Assembly (NCBI GenBank): GCA_000752035.1
Contig: CCFE01000023.1
Coordinates: 1-64,000 of the forward strand
Length of the DNA stretch: 64,000 nucleotides
Direction: 5' to 3'
From: Bacillus rubiinfantis
GTDB taxonomy: Bacteria; Bacillota; Bacilli; Bacillales; Cytobacillaceae
Part shown: positions 52,968-63,224 of the stretch, piece after piece
Layout: the number at the start of each line of letters is the position of its first letter
Position numbering within the stretch: position 1 is the stretch's first letter
The notes under the pieces: model-generated
Told to the model about the DNA's origin: nothing
Databases searched by the model: none
What the model saw: only the letters and a program-made list of their open reading frames with translations
Position numbers and translations under genes: made by a program

Positions 52968-52983
52968 CAAAAATGTCACATGC
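52960..52983. promoter_or_regulatory. BceR-type operator of the transporter genes
   Basis: A perfect 10-bp inverted repeat (GCATGTGACA / TGTCACATGC) with spacer AAAA. The inner part TGACA-N4-TGTCA fits the BceR box pattern TNACA-N4-TGTAA closely. It overlaps the kinase stop codon and lies about 50 bp upstream of a -10 TATAAT at 53032-53037. That promoter has no good -35, as expected for an activated promoter. Confidence 0.85.
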
Positions 52984-53068
52984 TATTGTCATTTGTTCGG
53001 CCAATCGCAGGAAACGCTTGAACATGCCCGCTATAATAAGATTATCGAAATAAGGAGTGTGTAAATAA

Positions 53069-53830
53069 ATGTCAATTTTAGAAGCGGGTAAGATTTATAA
53101 AAGCTACGGACTTAAGATGAATAAACAAGAAGTATTAAAGGGGTTGGATATCACCATTGAGGAAGGCGAGTTTGTCAGTATTATGGGCCCTTCTGGTTCG
53201 GGAAAAACGACCCTCTTGAATGTTCTCTCTTCTATCGACCGGGTGAGCCAAGGCTCGATTAAAATCGAAGGTAGCGAAATCACCAGAATGAAGGAAAAGC
53301 AGCTGGCGGAATTCCGCAAGCATCATTTGGGGTTTATTTTTCAAGAATATAATCTACTTGATACACTAACCGTAAAAGAAAATATTCTCCTGCCTTTATC
53401 GATTACAAATGTATCCAAAAATGATGCACAACAACGATTCACTAATGTAGCGAAAGAACTAGGGATTTATGAAATCAAAGATAAATATCCCAATGAAATT
53501 TCCGGTGGACAAAAGCAACGGACTTCAGCCGCAAGGGCATTTATCCATGAGCCAAGCATCATTTTTGCCGATGAACCGACAGGAGCATTGGATTCTAAAG
53601 CTGCCTCTGATTTGCTAAACAAACTTAGCCAGTTAAATCAAACGCTAAGAAAGACCATTGTCATGGTAACGCATGATCCGGTGGCTGCCAGCTTCTCCAA
53701 CCGCGTCATCTTCATTAAAGACGGGCAAATTTATACCCAGCTCATAAAAGGTGAACAATCAAGACAATCGTTCTTCCGCGATATTATGAAGACGCAAGGC
53801 GTTTTAGGTGGTGTTCAGTATGAGCATTAA
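53069..53830 (+). CDS. ABC transporter ATPase, BceA-like
   Basis: 253 aa. Walker A is GPSGSGKTT, the signature ISGGQKQRTSAARAF, Walker B IIFADEPTGALDS, and the H-loop MVTHDPVA. It pairs with the following large permease to form a BceAB-type detoxification module against cell-wall-active peptides such as bacitracin. AAGGAG precedes ATG 53069. Expression is under the operator at 52960-52983. Confidence 0.93.
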   Translation: MSILEAGKIYKSYGLKMNKQEVLKGLDITIEEGEFVSIMGPSGSGKTTLLNVLSSIDRVSQGSIKIEGSEITRMKEKQLAEFRKHHLGFIFQEYNLLDTLTVKENILLPLSITNVSKNDAQQRFTNVAKELGIYEIKDKYPNEISGGQKQRTSAARAFIHEPSIIFADEPTGALDSKAASDLLNKLSQLNQTLRKTIVMVTHDPVAASFSNRVIFIKDGQIYTQLIKGEQSRQSFFRDIMKTQGVLGGVQYEH

Positions 53831-55772
53831 TCAACTGATACTGCGCAATTTGAAAAAGAACTTAAAAAATTATTATCTTTATGTATTTGCACTAATCTTT
53901 AGCGTGTCTCTCTACTTTGCCTTTGTTACGCTGCAGTATGATCCAGCTATGAACGAAGCGAAAGGCTCGATAAAAGGAGCAGCCGCGATTAAAACAGCTT
54001 CTGTCCTTTTGGTGGCAATTGTTTCAATTTTTCTACTATATGCCAATACGATTTTTATCAGATGGCGCAGCAAAGAGATTGGTTTATTCCAATTAATTGG
54101 AATGACCAAAGCTAAAATTTTTCGGATTCTCAGCGTGGAGAACTTTTGCCTCTATTTTGGGTCACTTATCATCGGCATCTTTATCGGCTTTTCAATTTCA
54201 AAATTATTGGTGATGGTGCTTTTTAAAATAACCCGAATTGAGGCAATCGCCAAGCTTCATTTTTCTAGTCAAGCACTAATCCAGACACTGCTAGTCTTTG
54301 CGCTTATCTTTCTTTTCATTATGTTGATGAACTACCTATTTATTAAACGGCAGAGTATCCTGACATTATTTAGAGCAAGCTCTTCTACGGAATCACAAAT
54401 TAAAAAGCAATCAGTCTGGGAAATCATCATCGGGATTCTCGGCATTTCCTTGATCATCATTGGATATTATGTCTCGTCGAAATTATTCAGCGGTGATTTT
54501 ACAACGATAAATGAACTGTTTATGGCAATGATCTTTATCCTCGCTGCCGTCATCATCGGTACGTATCTGTTTTACAAGGGTTCAGTTAGTTTTATTTTTA
54601 ATCTTATTCGAAAAAAGAAAAACGGTTATCTAAACATCAATGAAGTATTGTCACTCTCTTCTATTATGTTCCGAATGAAATCAAATGCCTTGTTATTGAC
54701 AATTATTACGACTGTTTCTGCATTGGCGATTGGACTGCTGTCGCTTAGTTATATTTCGTATTATTCCGCAGAAAAATCAGCGAAAAATAATGTTGCCGGC
54801 GATTTTGCCTTCATAAATGAGCATGATGCAAATCTATTTACAGAGGCATTAAATGCTAAACAGATTCCCTTTCAGGAAAGAAAGATTAAGGTACTGGTGG
54901 CAGATGCGAATCTTTCAGATATTTTCGAAACAAAAAATTTAAACGAATTAAATTTTAATCCAAAGAAAACGACCATTCCTGTTATTAGTGAAAAAGCCGT
55001 TGATGGCATTCAATTATCTCCCAAAGAAACAGTATTTACGGGCTACAGCGATATGCTGCAAAGATTCCTAACCTTCAAGGATTCAGGAAACATAGAAATC
55101 TTAGGTAAAGCGAAATCATATCACCTTACCTATTTGGGCCTGCGCAAAGAGTTTGTCGTTTCTTGGTATTTTACCAATGGCGGACAGCCGACTGCGATTG
55201 TTGACCAAAAGGTTTTTGAACAGCTTCAACACGATATGGATCCAGCTGTTGCTGCCCAGAAGAAATCCTCCCTATTTATCGGGGTTGATGTTTCAAACAA
55301 AGCACAATTGGAAAAGGCCAATGAACTGTTTATCGGGTTGAATTTTAAAGATGATAGCGCTGATTCCCGTTTGGAAATGAGCAACAGTCAAAAAACAATC
55401 TTCGGATTAGCAATGTTTATTGTTGGTTTTCTCGGATTAACCTTCCTTATTACATCAGGCTGCATTCTTTATTTTAAACAAATGGGAGAAAGCGAAGAGG
55501 AAAAGCCAAATTATACGATCCTGCGCAAGCTGGGTTTTACCCGGAACGATTTAGCCAGGGGTATCCGCGGCAAGCAGTTGTTTAGTTTTGGGATTCCGTT
55601 AGTGATCGGTCTGTCCCATAGCTATTTTGCAGTTCAATCCGGCTGGTTCTTCTTCGGAACCGAAGTCTGGACACCAATGCTTATCGTGATGGTAATTTAT
55701 ACGGCATTGTACTCTGTGTTTGGGTTTCTTTCCGTCCTTTATTATAAAAAGGTTATCAAAGAGGCGCTGTAA
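53820..55772 (+). CDS. ABC transporter permease, BceB-like
   Basis: 650 aa, ten predicted helices (FtsX type), with the large extracellular domain between helices 7 and 8 (about 325-535) characteristic of BceB. Segments include MSINQLILRNLKKNLKNYY at the start and NYTILRKLGFTRNDL near the end. ATG 53820 overlaps the ATPase end by 11 nt and has GGTGGTG upstream. It acts with BceA and is the sensor platform for the kinase. The ligand is unknown. Confidence 0.92.
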   Translation: MSINQLILRNLKKNLKNYYLYVFALIFSVSLYFAFVTLQYDPAMNEAKGSIKGAAAIKTASVLLVAIVSIFLLYANTIFIRWRSKEIGLFQLIGMTKAKIFRILSVENFCLYFGSLIIGIFIGFSISKLLVMVLFKITRIEAIAKLHFSSQALIQTLLVFALIFLFIMLMNYLFIKRQSILTLFRASSSTESQIKKQSVWEIIIGILGISLIIIGYYVSSKLFSGDFTTINELFMAMIFILAAVIIGTYLFYKGSVSFIFNLIRKKKNGYLNINEVLSLSSIMFRMKSNALLLTIITTVSALAIGLLSLSYISYYSAEKSAKNNVAGDFAFINEHDANLFTEALNAKQIPFQERKIKVLVADANLSDIFETKNLNELNFNPKKTTIPVISEKAVDGIQLSPKETVFTGYSDMLQRFLTFKDSGNIEILGKAKSYHLTYLGLRKEFVVSWYFTNGGQPTAIVDQKVFEQLQHDMDPAVAAQKKSSLFIGVDVSNKAQLEKANELFIGLNFKDDSADSRLEMSNSQKTIFGLAMFIVGFLGLTFLITSGCILYFKQMGESEEEKPNYTILRKLGFTRNDLARGIRGKQLFSFGIPLVIGLSHSYFAVQSGWFFFGTEVWTPMLIVMVIYTALYSVFGFLSVLYYKKVIKEAL

Positions 55773-55784
55773 AGGTGCCTCTTT

Positions 55785-57767
55785 TTACTTCATTTTTTCT
55801 CGAAAATGAATGAAAAATTGGAGTGAATCAGGGTTCGCCAGTGAACCGGGATTGACGGCTTTTTCCACTGGAGTTCCCAGGAGGATTTTCTTAATTGGTA
55901 CTTCCAGTTTCTTACCGTTTAAGGTCTTTGGCAGCTCCGATACTACGATGATATCATCCGGAACATGGCGTGGTGAACAGCTCTGTCTAATCGCCTGTTG
56001 TATCCGTGATTTAAGTTCATTACTGATAACCACTCCCTCTTGTAAGACGATAAACAATGGCAGATATGATTTTTCCTGAGATATTGGCAAATCAACGACA
56101 AGACTGTCAAGTACCTCGGGAATACCTTCCAACGCACTGTATATTTCACTTGTACCCATCCGCACCCCGCCACGATTAATCGTGGCGTCAGAGCGGCCAT
56201 AAATAATCGAACTCCCACGCGGGGTAATCTTTATAAAGTCACCATGGCGCCAGACGTTTGGATACATATCAAAATAACTATCCTTATAGCGCTCCCCTGC
56301 CTTATCATTCCAGAAATAAATCGGCATTGACGGCATCGGCTCGGTTATGACCAGCTCACCAATCTCATCAAGCAGTTCTTTCCCCTCTTCACTAAAGGCT
56401 TTTACCGCTGCCCCTAAAGACCGTGCCTGAAGTTCTCCCGCATAAACTGGCAACAGTGGCGCTCCGCCGACAAATGCAGTGCAAAGGTCGGTGCCACCGC
56501 TCGTTGAAAACAACCAAACATCCTCCTTTACTTCTGAATAAACCCATTCAAAGCCGCTGACGGGAAGCGGAGACCCGGTAGAGCCGATACTTTTTAAATG
56601 AGTCAAATCAAATTGCTCCTTTGGCTTCAATCCTGCCTTCATACATGACGTCAAAAAGCTGGCACTCGTACCCAACACAGTCATCTTCGTACTTTCAGCG
56701 AAGCTCCATAATTTTTTATAGCTAGGATAACCTGGATTCCCGTCGTACAGTAAAATCGTGGAACCGGCCAACAATCCACTTACAACGACATTCCACATCA
56801 TCCAGCCTGTCGTTGTGTACCAGAAAAACCGGTCCTCTGGCTTTAAATCATTTTGGAGTCCGCTTAATTTAACATGTTCAAGGAGAATTCCCCCTTGGCT
56901 CTGAACAATCGCTTTTGGCTTTCCGGTTGTTCCTGAAGAATAAAGAATCCACAGTGGATGATCGAACGGAACATGTGTAAAGGCTAATTGTGTTCCCTGA
57001 TATTCAAGGAGCACTTCATCCCATAACACCGCATTTTGCAACATGCTGATTTCGGGTTTCATCTGTAAATAGGGAATAATGATGGTTTTCTCAACTGTTG
57101 GCAGTTCTGCCTCAATTTGCTGTACGGTATCAAGCCTTGAAAAGTCCTTTCCCCCATAGCGGTAACCATCGACCGCAATCAGTACTTTAGGCTCAATTTG
57201 TTTAAATCGGTCAATCACACTCATGATGCCGAATTCCGGTGCACAGCTCGACCAGACAGCACCAATGCTTGCACAGGCTAAAAAGCTGATGACCGCCTCA
57301 TGAATATTAGATACATAGGCAGCAACACGATCCCCCTGGTTTATGCCAATACCTCGTAAATATGCAGCAACTGCAGCCGTTATCTGCTCCAATTCTACCC
57401 AGGTTACTTCTGCCTGCTGGCGGATTTCAGTTTCATAGATAATCGCTGGCTTTTCCCCCGCCTGGTGACGAAAGATATGTTCAGCATAATTTAATGTTGC
57501 CCCAGGAAACCACACAGCACCAGGCATTCTTTTATCGGCTAAAACCGTATCATAAGCTGACTTACTTTGAATCTCAAAAAAATGCCAAATCGCTGACCAA
57601 AACCCTTGTAAATCGGACACTGACCATTGCCATAACTGCTCATAGGTTGTAAACTGCAATCCTCTCTTTTCAGCGAGCCAAGTCATGAATCTTGTTAAAT
57701 TAGATTCTTCTTGGAATTTCTCGGAAGGCTGCCATAAACGCTTTGCAGCTGCATTATCTACCGTCAT
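55785..57767 (-). CDS. acetoacetyl-CoA synthetase
   Basis: 660 aa, ANL adenylating family. The P-loop-like LYSSGTTGKPKAIVQSQGG, YTTTGWMMWN and YGRSDATINRGGVRMGTSEIY are the AMP/acyl contacts, and KTLNGKKLEVPIKKIL holds the catalytic C-terminal Lys. The length and opening (FMTWLAEKRGLQFTTYEQLWQWSV) fit acetoacetate-CoA ligase. It activates acetoacetate with ATP and CoA. It is monocistronic. Confidence 0.93.
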   Translation of the reverse strand: MTVDNAAAKRLWQPSEKFQEESNLTRFMTWLAEKRGLQFTTYEQLWQWSVSDLQGFWSAIWHFFEIQSKSAYDTVLADKRMPGAVWFPGATLNYAEHIFRHQAGEKPAIIYETEIRQQAEVTWVELEQITAAVAAYLRGIGINQGDRVAAYVSNIHEAVISFLACASIGAVWSSCAPEFGIMSVIDRFKQIEPKVLIAVDGYRYGGKDFSRLDTVQQIEAELPTVEKTIIIPYLQMKPEISMLQNAVLWDEVLLEYQGTQLAFTHVPFDHPLWILYSSGTTGKPKAIVQSQGGILLEHVKLSGLQNDLKPEDRFFWYTTTGWMMWNVVVSGLLAGSTILLYDGNPGYPSYKKLWSFAESTKMTVLGTSASFLTSCMKAGLKPKEQFDLTHLKSIGSTGSPLPVSGFEWVYSEVKEDVWLFSTSGGTDLCTAFVGGAPLLPVYAGELQARSLGAAVKAFSEEGKELLDEIGELVITEPMPSMPIYFWNDKAGERYKDSYFDMYPNVWRHGDFIKITPRGSSIIYGRSDATINRGGVRMGTSEIYSALEGIPEVLDSLVVDLPISQEKSYLPLFIVLQEGVVISNELKSRIQQAIRQSCSPRHVPDDIIVVSELPKTLNGKKLEVPIKKILLGTPVEKAVNPGSLANPDSLQFFIHFREKMK

Positions 57768-57923
57768 TTTCTCATCCCCCTGTGAAATAACTGATTGCTC
57801 AATTTATTATCGCTATTATCTACCATATACGAGAGTGAGGTGATTTTTTCCTATCAATTTACAAATAATTAAACTTTTTCTGATTTTATAACAAAATGGA
57901 TTTTCGCTACAAATCTTAATTAA

Positions 57924-57961
57924 AAAACCTATCAATCTTTTCAAAAGAAATGATAGGTTTT
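57924..57961 (-). terminator. terminator of the cotS-cotSA unit
   Basis: The 11-bp stem AAAACCTATCA / TGATAGGTTTT is followed by TTAAT on the minus strand. The wider gap 57768-57999 shows nothing else. Confidence 0.85.
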
Positions 57962-57999
57962 GCAAACATATTTTGGGGATTATAGTTAGGACAGGTTCC

Positions 58000-59142
58000 T
58001 TAGGCTTTATCCCATACCTCCAGTACTTCAGCTGCAACTCTATTAAATTTGTACTTGGTTACTGCCAGTTCTCTTCCTTTTTCACTCATATTTTTCATGC
58101 GTTGTTGATTAGAAATCAGTTCACTGATTTTCGCCGTAAAGCTCTGAGGATCTTCTGGGGTTTCAACAATTAGCCCGTTTTGGCCGATTTCAATCACTTC
58201 CGGATTTCCCCCTCTTGCAGTGGTTACAATCGGCAAACCAGCCGCCATTGCTTCATAATGCACGCGGGCGAGCGGTTCCTGCCACAGCGATGTACAGACG
58301 AATAAATCTGCTGCCGCAAACCAGGTGTGGATATCACGCGGATTAACAAATCCAGTTGTAATCACAGGGATAGGGAGCTTTTTCGCCAACGCTCTGACAT
58401 AAGCGACATAGTCCGTAACCCGATCCTGGCTAAACCAATTTCCACCCACCACAACTAGGGCAAGATTCTTGTGCTTTTTGGCAAGTTCAGGAATAGCGCG
58501 GATTAGGCGGTCTACCCCTTTGTTTCGCGATACCCTGCCAGCAAATAAAATCACTGTTTTATTTTCCAAGCCATGCTGTTTACGAAGTTCATTCCGCATC
58601 TTCTGCATGCTGTGATGATTTCCAGGTAAAAAACGTTCTGTATCTACACCGGAGTAGATTGTGCGAAGCTTCCCGGCTGCCTGAGGAAACAGCTGCTCAA
58701 TAGTCTTGCCAATATAATTACTCACGGTTACAATGCTCGAAACCTCCTCTAACGCTTGTGCAGCTTCCTGCGGATCTATCTTTGCACCATGAAACATATC
58801 ATTGTGCATGCTAAGCGTAATTTTCGCTTTAGGTGCTGCTTGGCGCACGGGGAGAACAAGCCGAGGACGATTAAAGATATGAATTAAATCATATTGATGG
58901 GATTGTAAATAACGAATAACTTCCTCTTGGTACACTGCAAATATTTTTCCCGGTACCCGGGCATAATGAACACCATCGATGGTTTCTTGGTCAGGTAATA
59001 ACGGATCATTTACGCCTAAAACGGTTATATCATGGACTTTGCTAAGGTGTGGAAGAATGCCAGCAATATAGGTTTGAATCGCTCCGCCCAATACGGGTGG
59101 TACAGGCAGCTTCTCTGTACTAATCATGAGAATTTTCATCAT
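58000..59142 (-). CDS. cotSA: spore coat glycosyltransferase CotSA
   Basis: 380 aa, GT4 family with a GT-B fold. It opens MMKILMISTEKLPVPPVLGGAIQTYI, has the donor domain start TVILFAGRVSRNKGVDRLIRA and the E-x7-E region (EPLARVHYEAMAAGLPIV). In B. subtilis CotSA is a coat protein made with CotS. Start ATG 59142 (GGAAAGGAG upstream) overlaps the cotS stop as TGATG. Confidence 0.92.
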   Translation of the reverse strand: MMKILMISTEKLPVPPVLGGAIQTYIAGILPHLSKVHDITVLGVNDPLLPDQETIDGVHYARVPGKIFAVYQEEVIRYLQSHQYDLIHIFNRPRLVLPVRQAAPKAKITLSMHNDMFHGAKIDPQEAAQALEEVSSIVTVSNYIGKTIEQLFPQAAGKLRTIYSGVDTERFLPGNHHSMQKMRNELRKQHGLENKTVILFAGRVSRNKGVDRLIRAIPELAKKHKNLALVVVGGNWFSQDRVTDYVAYVRALAKKLPIPVITTGFVNPRDIHTWFAAADLFVCTSLWQEPLARVHYEAMAAGLPIVTTARGGNPEVIEIGQNGLIVETPEDPQSFTAKISELISNQQRMKNMSEKGRELAVTKYKFNRVAAEVLEVWDKA

Positions 59143-60236
59143 CAATTCTCTCCTTTCCAATCGTCTTTGATTTCCTCTAGAACCGGCCATTTCGTCTTAT
59201 CAACCTCAACAATCGTTTGAATCAACGCTACTGTCTCTTCTGTTAAAAACAATTCAGGTTCATAGACTACTTCTTTTATATTTTTATAAAATTGATCCGG
59301 AAGTGAGAAGTCAATCAGCAATAGTTCATATAACTCGGGAGAAATTGGATTTTCACCATGATAGGCTTTAAGCATTTCCCTCACCCAATTGGTATCCCAA
59401 CCACCTAAATCAGCCATCGAACCAGTAATTAATTTTCGCAGATCACGAATCGGCAAATCGTAAGAAACTCCATCTAAATCAATAATCCACATTTCATTTT
59501 GACCCATTTGCCCATTCGACCAGCCATAATCCTGGTGAACCAAGCCCCAGTATTGCGGCCCCTGAGCAGCCAACCTATTGTAGCTAGATTGGTTTAGTCG
59601 TTCAGAAGCCTGAATTGCCTGTGTTTCAAATTGTCCGACCACTTCAAGTAAAGGTTTGCTTGCAGGCATTTCCGAATAGGCAGCCGCAATATTGCGAAAC
59701 CAGTCCATTTTTTCAATTATTTTTTGATAGTTAGCTGGCCATTTGTGCAGCCTAGAAGAAACTTCCGCCTGGGCTGGAGCCTTATACCCTTTACTTAAAT
59801 GATGAAATTTACCTAGAGCCGCACAGAGCTGTTTTGCTCCTTCTAAATCTTTGGAAACCGGAAATAACGGTTCAATCCATTGGGCAACAAACCAGCATTT
59901 TCCCCCTGCAACAACATAATCTTCTCCCGTTTTCGTTGGGATAATTGGGGGTACACTAGCCTTCTGGACCTCTACTAAATACTTCTGTGCACCTAAACTA
60001 AACAGACTTCTTGATGGCCTCCTATGAAGCAGTTTTAAGCTTTTCGGTCCGGCATTCGTTTCGAGTTTCCAAATCGCTCCCCCTTTATCCGGCTTCGTCG
60101 TCACGACTTCCATGTTTTTAACGGAAAAATCATAAGCTTTTAGCACCTGCAGTGCCATCTCATGAATATAATCCGGGATAAAGAATTCATGTTGCTGTTC
60201 ATCAACATCCCACGGAATAATTACTTGGTTATTCAT
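59142..60236 (-). CDS. cotS: spore coat protein CotS (kinase-like fold)
   Basis: 364 aa with a choline/aminoglycoside-kinase-like fold. The Brenner motif is HQDYGWSNGQM (Asp/Asn catalytic) and the metal motif IIDLDGVSYDLP. The N-terminal FIPDYIHEMALQVLKAYDF matches the CotS/YutH/CotI family. Kinase activity on coat proteins or sugars is known for CotI-type relatives and inferred here. ATG 60236 has AGGAGGG upstream. It is the first gene of the cotS-cotSA unit, divergent from ytcB. Confidence 0.92.
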   Translation of the reverse strand: MNNQVIIPWDVDEQQHEFFIPDYIHEMALQVLKAYDFSVKNMEVVTTKPDKGGAIWKLETNAGPKSLKLLHRRPSRSLFSLGAQKYLVEVQKASVPPIIPTKTGEDYVVAGGKCWFVAQWIEPLFPVSKDLEGAKQLCAALGKFHHLSKGYKAPAQAEVSSRLHKWPANYQKIIEKMDWFRNIAAAYSEMPASKPLLEVVGQFETQAIQASERLNQSSYNRLAAQGPQYWGLVHQDYGWSNGQMGQNEMWIIDLDGVSYDLPIRDLRKLITGSMADLGGWDTNWVREMLKAYHGENPISPELYELLLIDFSLPDQFYKNIKEVVYEPELFLTEETVALIQTIVEVDKTKWPVLEEIKDDWKGEN

Positions 60237-60497
60237 TTTCCCTTCCCTCCTAGCCATAACGGCAACAAACGATTTTTTCGTAATATTCTTTTCATGTTAT
60301 ACATATGTAAACGCTGACGTTTGTTATTGGACAGGTCACCAGGTTAAGGTATAAACATGGAAATTTCCGCAATTGCCTCAGGATAATGCAAAGGAAACTA
60401 AACAAAAAGTTTAGCCAACCTCTCTAAAACAGCATATAAATAGTAAACAACGACTGTGAAATGAGAAATCACTTGCAAGAAAGAAGGGTTATACGAA

Positions 60498-61487
60498 ATG
60501 GACGAAAGGAACAATATTGTCATGGTAACTGGCTGTGCTGGGTTTATCGGTTACCATGTAGCGAAACGCTTGTTAACAGAGGGATATCGAGTGCTTGGAA
60601 TTGACCAGATTAATGATTACTATGATCCAATCTTAAAACGAGCTCGATTAAGAATGTTAAAGGAGTCAGCCAACTTCAGCTTTATCGAAGATGCACTTGA
60701 AAGTAGAGAAGTGTTGGACAACCTGTCTACTCAAGAATCAATCACAATGGTCCTTCATTTTGCGGCACAAGCAGGCGTACGGTACAGTTTAACAAATCCA
60801 TACGTTTACGGAAAGTCTAATCTGGAAGCGTTTATTCATATTCTGGAGTATTGTAAGGTGCGGCAGATACCTCTCCTTTATGCCTCATCCAGCTCCGTTT
60901 ATGGCGGCAACCAAAAGCAGCCATTCTCTGAGCAAGATCGGGTAGAGACTCCAATCAGTTTATATGCCGCAACAAAACGGGCAAATGAACTGATGGCTTA
61001 TACCTACAGCCACTTATATCAACTGCCAACCATTGGGCTGCGCTTTTTTACCGTTTACGGTCCTTGGGGCAGACCGGATATGGCCATTTATAAATTTACT
61101 GATGCGATAATGAAACAACAGCCAATTGAAATCTATAATCACGGCAAAATGAAACGAGACTTTACGTATATTGATGATATCGTTGAAGCGATTTCTCGTT
61201 TAATGAATAAAATCCCTTCCTCACAAGGTTCACACCCCCCCTACAAACTCTATAATATTGGCAGCCACAAGCCAGTCGAACTGTTATATCTAATCGAACT
61301 ATTAGAAAACGAGCTGAACCAAAAAGCAGTAAAAACCTTTCTCCCAATTCAATCTGGTGATGTCCCCGAAACATTTGCTGACATTACCGAACTTGAAAAT
61401 GATATCAACTACAAGCCGCAAGTATCAATTGAAGAGGGGATTAAACGATTCGTCGCATGGTACAAAGATTACTATAAGATTACCTAA
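60498..61487 (+). CDS. NAD-dependent epimerase, YtcB-like (UDP-glucuronate 4-epimerase)
   Basis: 329 aa, short-chain dehydrogenase fold. It has GCAGFIGYHVAKRLL for NAD, LLYASSSSVYGG, YAATKRANE (Tyr-x3-Lys) and RFFTVYGPWGRPDMA, as in UDP-glucuronate and UDP-galacturonate epimerases. In B. subtilis the homologous ytcB lies beside cotS and cotSA and builds a spore-crust sugar. The same neighbourhood supports a coat-polysaccharide role. Confidence 0.9.
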   Translation: MDERNNIVMVTGCAGFIGYHVAKRLLTEGYRVLGIDQINDYYDPILKRARLRMLKESANFSFIEDALESREVLDNLSTQESITMVLHFAAQAGVRYSLTNPYVYGKSNLEAFIHILEYCKVRQIPLLYASSSSVYGGNQKQPFSEQDRVETPISLYAATKRANELMAYTYSHLYQLPTIGLRFFTVYGPWGRPDMAIYKFTDAIMKQQPIEIYNHGKMKRDFTYIDDIVEAISRLMNKIPSSQGSHPPYKLYNIGSHKPVELLYLIELLENELNQKAVKTFLPIQSGDVPETFADITELENDINYKPQVSIEEGIKRFVAWYKDYYKIT

Positions 61488-61599
61488 CTCTATCTTTGAA
61501 ATCTTTTGGCTAAATTTGATGAAAAATAACGATGGACTATTTTTAAAACCCTGCTATAATGCAATATATGAATATATTACACATATAAAGGTGGGCACT

Positions 61600-61797
61600 A
61601 TGGGGAATACTTGTAGGTATGTTGTCAATGCTCTAGGTAAGGGTGGAGAAACATATTATACACAGTGCAAAGATAAGCACGAATTAAAGAAATGGATCAC
61701 AGATAATCAAGAAAAATTAGTAATGAATGAATTAAATATTACCGATAAATTTCAGCATCCATTCTTAAAACTGTTTAATTTTAAAAAATCGCTCTAG
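61600..61797 (+). CDS. 65-aa protein of unknown function
   Basis: ATG 61600 follows AAAGGTG at good spacing. The product starts MGNTCRYVVNALGKGGETYY and contains QCKDKHELKKWI. It is small, soluble and slightly basic, with two Cys (positions 5 and 24). A terminator follows at once. The family was not recognised. Confidence 0.7.
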   Translation: MGNTCRYVVNALGKGGETYYTQCKDKHELKKWITDNQEKLVMNELNITDKFQHPFLKLFNFKKSL

Positions 61798-61803
61798 AAA
61801 GAA

Positions 61804-61833
61804 AAGACGCCTTCCGACTGTGAATGGCGTCTT
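61804..61833. terminator. terminator between the 65-aa and MATE genes
   Basis: The stem AAGACGCC / GGCGTCTT is followed by CCTTTT. Confidence 0.8.
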
Positions 61834-61850
61834 CCTTTTATCTAGGCAGC

Positions 61851-63224
61851 TCAGTTTATGCTTGCAGGTTCGCGATCCGAAATAAACTTTCGTTTTTGAA
61901 TGTACAACAGTCTGATGGATAAGGCGAGGCCGGCTGCGAGCAGTCCTGCAGTCAAACCAATCCAATAGCCTCTTGCCTCGAGTGCTGTATAATGTGCGAG
62001 GACATAACCTACTGGCAAACAAATAGCCCAGTAAGCAAACAAGGTCATCACAAAGGCGAGGTTGACATCCTTGTATCCACGCAAGGCAGCTTGAGCGGTG
62101 ACTTGAATGGCATCGGAAATTTGGAAAAATAACGCAAAAATTAAGAAATAAGCAGTTAAATGAATGACCGCGGTTTCGTTGGAATAGAGACCAGCCACCT
62201 GATAACGGAAAATAACAACTAATAATCCAGTCACAACAGCAAATATAACTGACAAGGCAATACCAAGCCAGCTATAGTCCCGAGCATCTTTATAACGCTT
62301 AGCTCCAACTTCATATCCGACCAACACCGTTAAGGCCATCGAAATACTGGTAGGAATCATGTACAGAAATGACACAATATTTAAGGCTGATTGATAAGCA
62401 GCCACTGTAGTGACACTGAACATACTAATCAGAATCGTCACAACCGCAAACATACTCGTCTCAAAAAAGGTTGAAAGTCCCATTGGCACGCCAATTTTTA
62501 AAATTTCCGTACAGCGGCGGAACGAAAATTCCCGTAAATTAGCAAATACTTGATAGCTAGCGAATGGTTCTTCCTTATGAACAATATAAATCGTAAAAGC
62601 TAAAATCGCCCAGTATGTTATTGATGTCGCATACCCCGCTCCAGCGCCACCAAACTCCGGAAAACCCCATTTTCCAAAAATGAAACAATAGTTTAACAGG
62701 AAATTGACCGGCAGTGAAGCTACCATAATCACCATAACGACCCGGGTTTTTCCTAAAGCATAGATAAATGAGCGCAGGACATTGAACAAAAATAGCGGCA
62801 AAATACCGAAGCTAAGACCTACAAGGTATCGATGAGCTGTTCTTTGCACACGTGCAGGCTGATCCATCCTGGTTAAAAGCGGCTCTAACAACAGCAATCC
62901 GCATGCAAAAATAATAATGGTTAGAAAAAAAGAAAGATATATACCATGTCGGACAACCGATGCTGCTTCATGGTGTCGTTTCTCGCCAAAATATTGCGCT
63001 ACAATCGGTGATACGGCTAAGAGAATGCCGCTTAGACCTGTGAAAATCGGATTCCAAATGGAAGAACCGATTGCAACCCCTGCAAGTTCTGCGGAGTTGT
63101 ACTTCCCCGACATAATCGTATTAAAAAACACCATTGAAAACATCCCAAGCTGGGTGATTAGTATTGGAAGTAACAGAAACATTATTTGCTTTGTTTTTTC
63201 TTTTACTGAGAAGGTTTGATTCAT
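61851..63224 (-). CDS. MATE-family efflux transporter (NorM/DinF type)
   Basis: 457 aa, 12 helices in two halves. The opening LLLPILITQLGMFSMVFFNTIMSGKYNSAELAGVAIG and the second half starting LKIGVPMGLSTFFETSMFAV are diagnostic of MATE antiporters, which expel cationic drugs using H+ or Na+. It is monocistronic. Confidence 0.9.
   Translation of the reverse strand: MNQTFSVKEKTKQIMFLLLPILITQLGMFSMVFFNTIMSGKYNSAELAGVAIGSSIWNPIFTGLSGILLAVSPIVAQYFGEKRHHEAASVVRHGIYLSFFLTIIIFACGLLLLEPLLTRMDQPARVQRTAHRYLVGLSFGILPLFLFNVLRSFIYALGKTRVVMVIMVASLPVNFLLNYCFIFGKWGFPEFGGAGAGYATSITYWAILAFTIYIVHKEEPFASYQVFANLREFSFRRCTEILKIGVPMGLSTFFETSMFAVVTILISMFSVTTVAAYQSALNIVSFLYMIPTSISMALTVLVGYEVGAKRYKDARDYSWLGIALSVIFAVVTGLLVVIFRYQVAGLYSNETAVIHLTAYFLIFALFFQISDAIQVTAQAALRGYKDVNLAFVMTLFAYWAICLPVGYVLAHYTALEARGYWIGLTAGLLAAGLALSIRLLYIQKRKFISDREPASIN

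Noticed and set aside
60258..60497. Sigma-K promoters between cotS and ytcB
   Set aside because: CATA-containing candidates on both strands miss the spacing of the -10 consensus, so none is annotated.
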